DNA from: Salvelinus alpinus
Taxonomy: Eukaryota > Chordata > Actinopteri > Salmoniformes > Salmonidae
Direction of reading: 5' to 3'
DNA: 64,000 nt
NCBI RefSeq assembly: GCF_045679555.1
Contig: NC_092090.1
Coordinates: forward strand, 32,909,593-32,973,592
Shown here: in pieces, positions 44,428-57,959 of the stretch
How the letters are laid out: every line of letters begins with the position of its first letter
Numbering within the stretch: the stretch's first letter is position 1
Notes under the pieces: model-generated
What the model saw: only the letters and a program-made list of their open reading frames with translations
Told to the model about the DNA's origin: nothing
The model's database searches: none
Made by a program: the position numbers and the translations under genes

Positions 44428-45035
44428 TAAATGCTGTGAAAAAGTATTTTCCCCCTTTCTGATTTTTTCTATTTTTGCATATTTTTATTTGCAGATCTTT
44501 AATCATATTTTATTTTATTAATTAACAAAGTTATGCAACACCCAATTCTCCTGTGTGAAAAAAGTAATGTCCCACTTACACTCAACTGGTTGTGCCACCT
44601 TTAGCTGCAATTACTCCAACCAAATGCTTCCTGTAGTTGTTGATCAGTCTCTCACATCGCTGTGGAGGAATTTTGGCCCACCTTTGCATGCAGAACTGCT
44701 TTAACTCAGCGACATTTGTGTGTTTTCAAGCATGAACTACTCTTTTCAAGTCCTGCCACAACACTTTTTAACCATATTCATGTAGACTTGATTGTGTGTT
44801 TTGGAATACTGTCTTGCTGCATGACCCAGCTTTGCTTCAGCTCACAGATGGATGGCCTAACATTCTCCTGTAGAATTATCTGATACAGAGCAGAATTCAT
44901 GGTTCCTTTTATTAAGACAAGTCATCCAGTACCTGAAGCAGCAAAGCATCCCCAAACCATCACACTACCACCACCATGCTTGATCGCTGGTATGAGGTTC
45001 TTACTGTGGAATGCAGTGTTTGGTTTTCGGCAAAT
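44428..45035 (-). mobile_element. Truncated Tc1-like element of another family
   Basis: The end GAAAAAGTATTTTCCCCC and downstream phrases TGGAGGAATTTTGGCCCACC and CATCCCCAAACCATCAC are the antisense of a Tc1-type transposase. It breaks off near 45035 without a right end. Coding pieces are short and broken. Confidence 0.65.
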
Positions 45036-45043
45036 ATTTTTTA

Positions 45044-45870
45044 TTCTGCGGGCGGTCAGACAGACGACTTTGGGATGAAAATATATTTTGTTGTCCCACA
45101 CATTATTTAGAAATGTTCCTCTTTCTGCTTTGTATGCGTTAGCCTACCTATTCTATTAAAAGCACATATTTGTTGCATTATTCACACATTCAGAATTCGC
45201 TGCTTCAACTTACTGCTTCAACCTACTGCTTCAACAGTAGCCTACCTCTCCTCGTTGGGCGTGAAAGCTCAAGTATGCCTAGTATGTGTGGTCTCATTAA
45301 AATATAGTATGCTGCCTAGATGGGCAGAGAATCACGTGGTAGTTAACTTAAATATGAAATTAACTTAAATATGATGAGACTGTAGTTTACTACAATGTCT
45401 GTAAATAAATATTGATCATGGAAAAAAGTGGAGGGCGCTCAACCAACGTGAGTCGAAGTGCAATCAAAAACTTTAATCATCATTGAAATGGAAAAGGCAC
45501 AATGCGCACATAGGTAGGCGACTATGGTGAGCGAGCATTGGTCCTTTCCATTTTAAATAAGTATTGATTACCCATTTATTTGTCTCTGCCTGCAAATCGT
45601 CCTCCTAAAAGGTAGGCTATATCCTATAGGCCTATGCAAAACGTAGGAAGTGTTGCTGTCATCATTCTTGCTGTTTAAGTTCAGTAGCCATACCTTCGAG
45701 ATCAGGTGCGCGTGTGGTCTCAATTAAATAGAGTAGGCTATAGCCTATGAATGGGCGGAGAATAGGTCTATGATTAAGGTATAGTTTACTATAGCCTAAT
45801 ACTATAAATATTGATCACCTATATTTCTCCGTCTGAAGATCTTCCGACTCCTAAAAGGTAGGCTATGAAA
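45044..45870. repeat. Diverged tandem duplication interrupted by an insert
   Basis: Two diverged copies share, in order, GTGTGGTCTCA(A)TTAAA, GATGGGCAGAGAAT/AATGGGCGGAGAAT, TAGTTTACTA, AAATATTGATCA and CTCCTAAAAGGTAGGCTAT. Copy one spans about 45284-45618 and copy two about 45711-45870. No coding signal. Unidentified element. Confidence 0.6.
45419..45554. mobile_element. 136-bp insert with 16-bp diverged target duplication
   Basis: It is flanked by AAATAAATATTGATCA (45403-45418) and AAATAAGTATTGATTA (45555-45570), matching 14 of 16. The second copy of the surrounding duplication lacks this insert, so it is an insertion. The long AT-rich duplication points to LINE-assisted retroposition (a short SINE-like piece), although TGGAAA ends could suggest a small DNA element. 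Confidence 0.55.
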
Positions 45871-46349
45871 ATAGCTCAAGAGAAAGTTCAAGTCTCTCCT
45901 ACTCTGCTCTCTTCAAACTACATCTAGCATATTGGCTGATATTGCCCAGTAATACAGATTGCCTACACTCAAAAAGTGTGTTGAGTAAATATTAATGATC
46001 AAATATAGATTACTACTAAATAGAGTTAGGTACATCTAACAAGGTTGTATTGAGTGAATGCTATAGATAACGCTTTTATTAGCTCACTTCTAAATCCTCT
46101 ACTTATGTTGAATTTACCTAGCATGATTCAATTCCACTTGAGTTCCATAGTGTTTTAGTAACTGAAGTGAGTCACATAAATACAACATAAGTCACTTTGG
46201 TTTAGCTGACTTTATTGACCTCACTTCAAGTTATTACCAAGGTAACAGGCAATGAGAACTAAGTCATCAGCTTCACATGAAACCAAACAATGGCAAGCAC
46301 ATTTGCATCAAAGTGAATAATTCCTAATCATTTAGATTTGGAAACACTA

Positions 46350-47935
46350 CAGATCAAATTTTATTTGTCACTTGCGCCGAATACAACAGTAGACCTTACA
46401 GTGAAATGCTTACTTACAAGCCCTTAACCAACAATGCAGTTTTAAGAAAAATACCTAAAGAAATAAAGTAACAAATAATTAAAGAGCAGCAATAAAATAA
46501 CAATAGCGAGGCTATATACAGGGGGTACCGGTACAGAGTCAATGTGCGGGGGCACCAGTTAGTCGAGGTAATTGAGGTAATATATACATGTGGGGAGAGT
46601 TATTAAAGTGACTTATGCATAGATAATAACAGAGTAGCAGCAGCGTAAAAGAGGGAGGGGGGCAATGCAAGTAGTCTGGGTAGCCATTTGATTAGATGTT
46701 CAATAGTCTTATGGTTTGGGGGTATAAGCTGTTTAGAAGCCTCTTGGACCTAGACTTGGCGCTCTGGTACCACTTGCCGTGCGGTAGCCGAGAGAACAGT
46801 CTATGACTAGGGTGGCTGGAGTCTTTGGCAATTTTTAGGGCCTTCCTCTGACACAATGCCTAGTATAGAGGTCCTGGATGGCAGGAAGCTTGGCCCCAGT
46901 GATATACTGGGTCGTACGCACTACCCTCTGTAGTGCCTTGCGGTTGGAGGCCGAGCAGTTGCCATACCAGGCATTGATGCAACCAGTCAGGATGCTCTCG
47001 ATGGTGCAGCTGTATAACCTTTTGAGGATCTGAGGACCAATGCCAAATCTTTTCAGTCTCCTGAGGGGGAATAGGTTTTGTCATGCCCTCTTCACGACTG
47101 TCTTGGTGTGCTTTGACCATGTTAGTTTGTTGGTGATGTGGACACCAAGGAACTTGAAGCTCTCAACCTGCTCGACTGCAGCCCCGTTGATGAGAATGGG
47201 GGTGTGCTCGGTCCGCCTTTTCCTGTAGTCCACAATCGGCTAGGAGGTCTCTGACCTGCCTATATGCTGTCTCGTTGTTGTCGGTGATCAGGCCTATCAC
47301 TGTTGTGTCATCGGCAAACTTAATGATGGTGTTGGAGTTGTGCCTGGCCATGCAGTCATGAGTGAACAAGGGAGTACAAGAGGGGACTGAGCACGCACCC
47401 CTGAGGGGCCCCCGTGTTAAGGATCAGCGTGGCGGATCGGTTGTTACCTAACCTGGGGGCGGCCCGTCAGGAAGTCCAGGATCCAGTTGCAGAGGGAGGT
47501 GTTTAGTCCCAGGGTCCTCAGCTTGTTGATGAGCTTTGAGGGCACGATGGTGTTGAACGCTGAGCTGTAGTCAATGAATAGCATTCTCACATAGGTGTTC
47601 CTTTTGTCCAGGTGTGAAAGGGCAGTGTGGAGTGCAATAGAGATTGCATCATCTGTGGATCTGTTGGGGCGGTGTGCAAATTTGAGTGGGTCTAGGGTTT
47701 CTGGGATAATGGTGTTGATGTGAGCCATGAACAGCCTTTCAAAGCACTTCATGGCTACAGACGTGAGTGCTACGGGTCGGTAGTCATTAAGGCAGGTTAA
47801 GGCTTTTACAACTTGGTGACGGAGCTCAACACATACACACTGAACTTTACTCAAGCCTGCTCTGTGGTGTCCACGCGGTCCGAAATCCAGTCGACCGAGG
47901 CGTCCGCATGGTCCTGAAGCACACCTTTGCCACAT
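46350..47935 (-). mobile_element. 5'-truncated LINE
   Basis: The 3' tail lies at the low end (TTTTATTTGTCACTTGCGCC, CCTTACAGTGAAATGCTTAC) and reverse transcriptase upstream to 47935. Beyond that the sequence leaves the element without an endonuclease, the usual 5' truncation. Its tail matches the fragment at 5250. Confidence 0.82.
47163..47935 (-). pseudogene. LINE reverse transcriptase fragment
   Basis: Minus-strand frame 47935-47444 contains [40 protein letters not shown] and [20 protein letters not shown] (an RT catalytic-region motif). A second frame near 47369-47163 holds IIKFADDTTVIGLITDNNET, with FADD as the catalytic box. The frames are separated by a shift around 47400-47450. Distinct from the L2-like protein at 27574. 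Clade not assigned. Confidence 0.82.
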
Positions 47936-50733
47936 TTTGTATCATATTGCATTGATAAAACTGGGGGGACAACAGTTGGGGAAAGTTGAACTTTATACTA
48001 ATACTCAGAGAAATCGCCTTGCTATTGACCAATCGAAGCTCACTATAGTTTCCAGACTACTGGATTGGCTGTTGATACCTAGCACTACCTAGCCTGCTTG
48101 CTAGCACTACCTAGCCTGCTTGCTAGCACTAACATGAGGGTGAAACAAGCGTGACAATCCAAATGTACGTGTTAAAAGGATCTCGCCTATATCTTCGCAA
48201 CACACTTCTCCCTTCTTGTCTCAACATTTTAAATTATACTCAAGACACTATCTTCACACATACTTTAGATGCTTTTCACTGACAGCCGCAACTCATTTAT
48301 CAACTTGGCCTATTGCCATGTGCGCTACCCAAATTGCGGGCTTCTCAAATATGCATAGGCCTATAAGCTTGTGATTTGAATCAATTCACATCTATTTTTT
48401 TTAAAGAAGCTAATGATTTTGAATTATTTTATTTATTTCTGTATAGACAGGAGTAATTAGGCCTATATAGCCTAATTTTGGCAAATGTATTTGTTTTTAT
48501 ATCAACCTTCTTTCCTTGTCCATTCAGAAGCCAAAGGTGCAATCCTAGTCATATTAGCAAACCATCCTAGTTGTTGCATCTTTAGATTCCCCCTCTTTCT
48601 ACGTTTCTAAGAGATACGGAAAAGCTCTCATCAGGTGAACTGTTCAGAATGGTGTTTTCCCACGAATTGCATTGGCTGCTTCGTTACAGGAGTTGCATGT
48701 TCTGTTTGGATGAATTACCATAATCTAAATGTGATTTATTTCATGCTGCGCACCGTGGGTGGACTCCCTAATGGGTTACGCAACCAATGCATATGGGTTT
48801 GGTAAATTTCTCAAATTGCGGGTAAATAAAAAATATTCCCAATTACGCTGTTTCTGGCCAAAGAGGAAGGAGTGCTCTGCTCGGTCAATCAAGCAGAGGA
48901 GTGGGTGTGTGGCTCCAGCAGGCCCCCAGTGTCCAGTCTGGAGCGTGAAATCTCGAGCTCTGCTGGTCGGCTACTGTGTAGCAAACTAGCAGTGCCAAAA
49001 GCCCCGGTCTGCCTTAGAAAACAATTCCGGTGAATCATTTTTTAAATTCGCTACAAATCGAGATATATTTCTATTCTGACGTCTACATTTGTCAGCGCAC
49101 AGGATCACGTTCTGACAGACCAATTATGGGCTGGCAGGCTATGAGGAGGCTTGCGCCCTCATGCCGTAGATATTAAGGTTGACTCTCTCAGGCAAGATGA
49201 AAACGATTACAACGACCATGATCCTTTGCTAGTTATGGCCACTTTAACCATGATCCTTAGCGATTTTTTGGGGGGTACCATTCAGTCTCATTCAGCAATA
49301 TGGCACGCTTCAAATACTTCCAGCTTCATGCGCCATCGGGACCAGAGGCCAGGAGAGCAGAGGACAAGAGGTTAATGGCTGGGAGGTCATGATCCATCCT
49401 CACAAAACTGAACTGAACTGCATCATTGTGTGGTGGTGGAGAAAAGGTACTGACTACAGGGCTAGTAGAGAGTAGCTGGATGCTGCTGGGTTAAGGGCTG
49501 TTTGGGATGCAGGCTGCAGCCGAGGGTCTCCAACATACACTCCCCCAGGTGGAGGGCAGCTCTTTGATGGACATAAATTGGCTTTTCCCCCCTCCTGAGT
49601 GGCTGCTGGGGGAAGCGCTCCACTGCGCTTGATAGACACGGCCCAGAATGCCCAGAACAGACACAGGAAATAATATTCCCCTCTGAACCAGCGCTATCTA
49701 GTCTGTCCGTGTGTGTGCGTGGTTGTGGATGTGTGTGGCTGAGCAGATAGATAAAGTTTTGTGAGTTTGTGTGAATAGATGGGTCTCTGTGGGATAGTCC
49801 ACGCTTCTGCCTGTTTATTTAATAGACACATCATTTTTAAACCTTAATCTATTTTGATATTGCAATATTTAGAGCTTGATGAAGGGAAGAGGAGCGAAAA
49901 GGCGGGGTTGATAAAATGACGAAGCAGGTAAGTTGAGAAGGGGAAGTTAACTAAAGGGAGTAGGCAGTAAAAGAGGGTGATTTAAGAGGACAGGGAGGAG
50001 GGGAAGCTGAGGAATGGGTGGCAGATGAGGAGAGAATCGGTGTGGGGTGTGATGGAGAGAGGGACAGACAGAGGAAGACTGATAAGAGTAGGGGCAGTGA
50101 AGCAGGAAATGATGAAATGGAGAGAGTGAGGGTGTGTGAGAGAGGATGAGGGAGAATGAGGGAGGAGGTTCTAGGAGGGAGAGACGTGCGCGTGCTCCCA
50201 GGGGGGACAGAGCCAAGGAGAATCTGTCGTTCACCTTCAATTAATTCACACTGTCCTCCCACTGTGTGTTGGGGGTGCAGCCAGGCGTGCCGGGGGGGGT
50301 GTATGAGGGACTCGTAATATCTGTGTGTGTGTGTCTGTGTTTGTATGCGTGTGTACTGTGTAAGTAGCTTTGTCCTTGTGTGAGTGTATGCGAGGCGCTT
50401 ATGTATAAATGTGTAACCATGTGTCAGTTAGTCTCTGTTTATGTGCATCCATCTCTGTGTACGACTGAAAAAGAGAAGGAGGAGGGTGACTGGCTCTTGG
50501 CTCCACATTTGTAAAAAGTAAATTAAAAAGCAGGCAAAATGTATTTTTAAAAGGCAACGTGCCCCAGTGTTATGACTGACCTCAATAACATTCCTGTTGA
50601 ATTCCTCTTTAAGAAGCTGTTAGACTGACCTTTACCGATCCTGTCAACGTTTTTGTAATAAACTAGCCTGTTGACAGTTTTCATCTTCAGCCAGGCCCTC
50701 GCCTCGATCCTCATTCACTGTAAATAATGTACA
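47936..50733. other. ACSF3 intron, no gene seen
   Basis: A GCCTGCTTGCTAGCACTACC doublet lies at 48070-48130. 48200-49150 resembles transposon-derived AT-rich DNA (GCCTATATAGCCTA words shared with 45600-45850) but no ends were found. 49860-50200 is purine-rich. Confidence 0.4.
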
Positions 50734-50963
50734 CACAATACCATGACACCCTATCCATCTACTTTACATATTGTGATCTCACAATACCATGGCACCCTAT
50801 CCATCTTCTTTACACATTGTGATCACACAATACCATGGCACCCTATCCATCTGCTTTACATATTGTGATCTCACAATACCATGGCACCCTATCCATCTGC
50901 TTTACATATTGTGATCTCACAATACCATGACACCCTATCCATCTACTTTACATATTGTGATCT
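50734..50963. repeat. 46-bp minisatellite, five units
   Basis: Exactly five 46-bp units (230 bp) beginning CACAATACCATG and ending CATATTGTGATCT. Each unit starts CACAATA and ends near TATTGTG, so every unit can form a hairpin. Units differ at a few positions. It ends 90 bp before the third ACSF3 coding block. Confidence 0.92.
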
Positions 50964-51053
50964 GGATGAAATTATTTTGTTTGCATTAATATGGGGGTAG
51001 ATATTCCATCTACGTACAATGTAAAATACTGTTTCTGACTCCCTCCCCCTCAG

Positions 51054-51208
51054 GTATGGGAGGTCCTGCTCAGCTCCATGGCTCTTATGGTAAATGTGTT
51101 CATGGCTGTTCCAACCATCTACTCCGAGCTGATCCGTTACTATGAGCAGCACTTCACCCAGCCACACGACCAGGACTTTGTCAGGGCTGTCTGCAAGGAG
51201 AGAATCAG
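51054..51208 (+). pseudogene. acsf3: ACSF3 third coding exon with GC donor
   Basis: The acceptor is CCCCTCAG before 51054. 155 bp in frame encode [40 protein letters not shown] and [12 protein letters not shown], matching the family with no stop. The exon must end after ATCAG (51208) in phase 2 to join the next block, which begins with G. The next bases are GCAGCA, not GT. A GC donor can work when the rest of the site is strong, but here +3 to +6 (AGCA) fit poorly. Confidence 0.85.
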
Positions 51209-51639
51209 GCAGCAAGGACCTTATAGTCTACTTATACTAGTATCAATACCACAGGAAATGAGTAGATCTCCATCATTAGCAGTATCATAATATTCATATA
51301 AGTGGACGAATATCTTTAACAAGCTCATTGCTTATCTATTGTGATGAAATGACTTTCTTAAAATCTCTGACAAGACATCTTCAGAGCGAATGGGTTGTCA
51401 TGAATCTGGACAGTGGTTTCTCATTCCGTCAGAGAGTGAAGAGATAGTTTGAAGGGGAAGGGATATGTGTCAGAGATCAAAGGGATGGGTTTTAAAGAGA
51501 GACAGGGCTTTGTAGTGTGATGTGACAGATGCTTTCTCCAAATGTACCAGGGCTTATGCTCAAGAGAGAGTGAAGAAAGCATTGGGACGCGACAGATGGA
51601 ATAGAGTTATAAACTCTATGTAAAGCCTAGCACTTATGT

Positions 51640-53050
51640 TACCCCAACCTAATGTTGCAAAGCTACCGGTAATTTACCAAAGTGACCTGAATCTTTGGTA
51701 ATTTTGGTAATTAACAGGAAATTTATGGTAACTTTGATCATTTATAATTTAATAACTTTAAAAAACTTCATATAAAGTATAAATGTTTTATGTTTCTAGT
51801 GGATAGACCATATGGTTCAAGAGAAAATTGCCTAATTAATGGGAAAAGCATCTAATCAACAATGGCATTGTTTTCAATTAACTCTGTGACTCTTCAAACT
51901 ATTGACTTTTTTCACAGTTGCTAACAGTTGAAAAACTGAAAAACATTTACAACAAAGACATATTGGTGTGACCGTGGCAAAGTAGGTTTGACATTTGATA
52001 GCCTATCTCTGAGGCTAGTTAGGGATCTTCAAATAAATGACAAATAAATAAATTAAATAGGACAATATTATCATGTTGCACATTAAATGCTTTCAATATT
52101 GTAAATTAATTTCTACAATTTATAGTTGGTTTGAGGTTTTTAAGTAATTGAAATTTGGAGCTTTTGTCATTTTAAAATATTGTCCCATGTACATTGTGTA
52201 ATTTACTGATGGCCCTTCACTAGCCCCATAGGGATATTGAACGTCAAACCAAATTGGCCATGGACGTTATGATTGGGTCGCGTGCAGCTGCTCTGTGAAT
52301 TGGTGATTACTTGGGTACTGCCAGCTGTGGGCATGTGGGCAGGATTAAAATAAATCCAACCCACGGAAAACTCTTACGGTACCCTTCATTCTGTAACATA
52401 CCATTTTATCCTATCATCTCGCAAATCTCCGTTTTAGATGAGACAGACTTTATGACCAAAATTATCCTATTTACACTTTGTAGTACATTTTGACACTAGA
52501 ATAAAGGTTTTTAACTCATATCGATGCCACATTGGCTGTTTTCAAAGCGAGAAGTTGCTTTTCAGGGGCAGTCGCTCTTCAAACACCAATGGTATTCACT
52601 AAGTTGATGGTTTATATTTAGGCCACAGGCTGATAAAAACATTTATTGAGCGGATGGTTTGGGGGCCGGAACATAACTACAAATAATTTGTAGACTGCAA
52701 ATTGACCGCAAGAAACCCAAACAGATATCATATTTGACTAAAACATAATAATTTTAAACCTTGGTTGGGGGGGCGAAATAAAACCAACCGCGGGCCAAAT
52801 TTGGCTCATGGTCCGCTAGTTGGGGAATCCTGATTTAAGATAATGTTTTACAGCTTTGTCAATATTTGATAAGGCCACACAGGGCCAGAGATAATTAGAC
52901 ACATGTAATAATCTGAAGTACCCCAAAAGGCCACTAGATGTCATCTTGTAAAATTCACCCCAAAACTTGAAAGTCACCAAATTCTGGTAGTTCACTGGTA
53001 AACTTAGAAGGTTTACAGTAATATACCCTCCCTTTCCAACCCTTCTCCCA
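51640..53050. repeat. AT-rich interspersed repeat with inserted material
   Basis: The left end (GGTAATTTACC, TTTTGGTAATTAACAGG) and right end (TATACCCTCCCTTTCCAACCC) match the outer ends of the repeat at 15226-15880 in inverted order. The middle, about 52200-52840, contains extra DNA including GCGGGCCAAATTTGGCTCATG, which appears to belong to another element. No coding capacity. Confidence 0.55.
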
Positions 53051-53153
53051 CCTGAAGCTACTCCAGTCAATGCTAAGGCCATTGAAAAGAGATGGCTTCA
53101 TCAGAGACTGGGCCTTTACTGAGTGTGACCCAGACTGCCCCCTCTAACCCCAG

Positions 53154-53301
53154 GCTGATGGTGTCTGGCTCGTCCACCCCCTGCCTCAGCCCACCCTGCT
53201 ACGCTGGGAGGAGATCACAGGACACACCCCGTTGGAGCGCTACGGCATGACAGAGATAGGCATGGCCCTGTCCAACCCCCTGAAGGGTCCTCGCATCCCA
53301 G
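53154..53301 (+). pseudogene. acsf3: ACSF3 fourth coding exon with frameshift
   Basis: The acceptor is CCCCAG before 53154 and the donor CCCAG|GTAGAC follows 53301. It begins (R)LMVSGSST in frame, then within GTCCACCCCCTGCC the frame changes, after which [20 protein letters not shown] and [18 protein letters not shown] follow. YGMTE is the adenylation-domain core motif. Flanking phases require a length of 2 modulo 3, but it is 148 bp (1 modulo 3), so one base net is missing (or four). Confidence 0.85.
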
Positions 53302-56376
<3,075 letters not shown>

Positions 56377-56474
56377 GTGCAGTCGGTGTCCCTCTTCCAG
56401 GAGTGGAGGTTTGCATCGTCATGACGAAAGCAGCCAGCACCACCGTCGCCGAGGGCAACAGCAGAGAAACTCAG
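56377..56474 (+). pseudogene. acsf3: ACSF3 fifth coding exon, intact
   Basis: The acceptor is GTGCAG before 56377 and the donor ACTCAG|GTATTC follows 56474. 98 bp complete the split Gly codon of the previous block and encode AVGVPLPGVEVCIVMTKAAS then TTVAEGNSRETQ, ending in phase 0. The GxPLPGVEV core matches the family. No stop or shift. Confidence 0.82.
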
Positions 56475-56655
56475 GTATTCAGCAGTCAGAAACACTCACA
56501 TCCATAGATACAGTAGAACTTCCAGATTCTGTAGGAAAAAAATATCTGTCTAAGGAGAATGTTCATGTTGTTAAAAAACATATACGGTTAGCATGTCCAG
56601 GACCCTGTCTGTCTTAGCCACCCACTGTAGTGTGTGTGTGTGTGTCTGTCTTTAG

Positions 56656-56775
56656 GTGCGTTGGAGGGGAAGGAGGGGGAGCTGATGGTGCGAGGAGACC
56701 AGGTCTTCACAGAGTACTGGAACAAACCAGAGGCCACCAGGGAGTCTTTCACTGAGGACGGCTGGTTCAAAACAG
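56656..56775 (+). pseudogene. acsf3: ACSF3 sixth coding exon with frameshift
   Basis: The acceptor is CTTTAG before 56656 and the donor AACAG|GTACAG follows 56775. The family frame reads [20 protein letters not shown] and [20 protein letters not shown], with GWFKTG just before the conserved Asp of the next exon. The preceding exon ends in phase 0, yet the first two bases do not fit: entering in phase 0 gives a shifted frame and a TGA within ten codons. The block is 120 bp where 1 modulo 3 is needed. A small deletion just after the acceptor explains this. Confidence 0.83.
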
Positions 56776-57784
56776 GTACAGTACAGTGTCTGTCAGGAAC
56801 ACACTGTCATCTCATGATTTATTGACTGGTATGCAGCTACAGGACACAGGCTCATAACTTGAGGGACAGCCTGATGATACAATACTACGAGAGGGCTGCG
56901 AAAGACTAGTGAATATTTCACATGACCACTAGCTCATGTGAAATATTGGCTAGTGTTCATCATGTTCTCTCTACTTCACCAATCACACCCAGAACACTGG
57001 ATGAGGCACATTGTCAGAACTACGCTTGTCCTGACCTCTCTTTCTCCAGGAGCTGTATTTAAACATTTAGGAAGAAGGCGTCTCGCTCCCCTTCAGTGAC
57101 TGGCTTGTGATAAATGGAGGTTGTGTGTTTTTGGTGCTGGGAGGCATTTCTCCTCTCTAAATGGTTGTGACTCCTCTGTGGGTTGGGGAGAAGAAGAGCA
57201 GAGCTGTCAGTGGTGCAGAGGCCGACTAGGCCCTCTCTGGCCCAGTGCATTCCCCCAAGGAGCCCTGCTTTAGAACAGGGCTACGGGGAGAGAGGAGCTG
57301 CTCAGAGAGAGAGAGATGGGCAGGGATAAAGAATGGAGAGAAGTGGGCAAGAAAGAGTGGAGGAGGTACAGATGGAGAGGGGGCTGCAGGGGCAGAGAGG
57401 GAGAGAGTTAGGGAGAGCTGGCAGGGAGGAAGGCGGGAGCTGGCAGGGTGGAGTGGGTTTAATTGGCTTTTAGGGCTGGAAGGACAGAGTTCCAGTGCGC
57501 CGCACGCTGCTGTCACACTCCATTAGGCCCACTGGCCGGATAATGAGAGCCAGCACAATCAGCTCCCAGCAGACAGACCAGCCAGCCAGTCAGTCCCCTA
57601 GCCAGCCACTGCTACTGCCAAGCACCCTGCCTGCCTGCCTGCCTGCCTGCCCACCCGCCTGCCTGCTCCATCCTACATACACATGCACACACACACACAG
57701 TCACACGCACCATCACCTCAGGCAGCCTGCTTGCCATGGCGACCCTGCATCCACCAGCTCCATAGGCAGCTATATCCTCACTAC
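56776..57784. other. No gene seen; simple repeats
   Basis: Downstream DNA, probably still intronic if C-terminal exons lie beyond the window. 57290-57430 is GA-rich. A CCTG array is at 57626-57665 and a short CA run at 57685-57700. Confidence 0.45.
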
Positions 57785-57959
57785 CAGCGGAGATTGGTGG
57801 GAGGAGCTATAAGAGGACGTGCACATTGTAATGGCTGGACTGGAATGAATGGAACGGAGTCAAACATTTGTTGGATTTGTTTGATACCGTTTCATTTATT
57901 CCATTCCAGCCATTACAATGAGCCTGTCCTCCTATAGCTTGTCCCAGCAGCCTCCTCTG
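57785..57959. mobile_element. hAT-type palindromic MITE
   Basis: Starts CAGCGGAGATTGGTGGGAGG, ends CAGCAGCCTCCTCTG, with 8-bp duplications CTCACTAC at 57777-57784 and 57960-57967. Central palindrome TGGAATGAATGGAACGG with TTCATTTATTCCATTCCA. Related to the MITE at 1960 but a distinct subfamily. Confidence 0.82.

Noticed and set aside
50734-50963. CRISPR-like array
   Set aside because: Units are contiguous with no unique spacers, and the genome is a vertebrate; it is a minisatellite.
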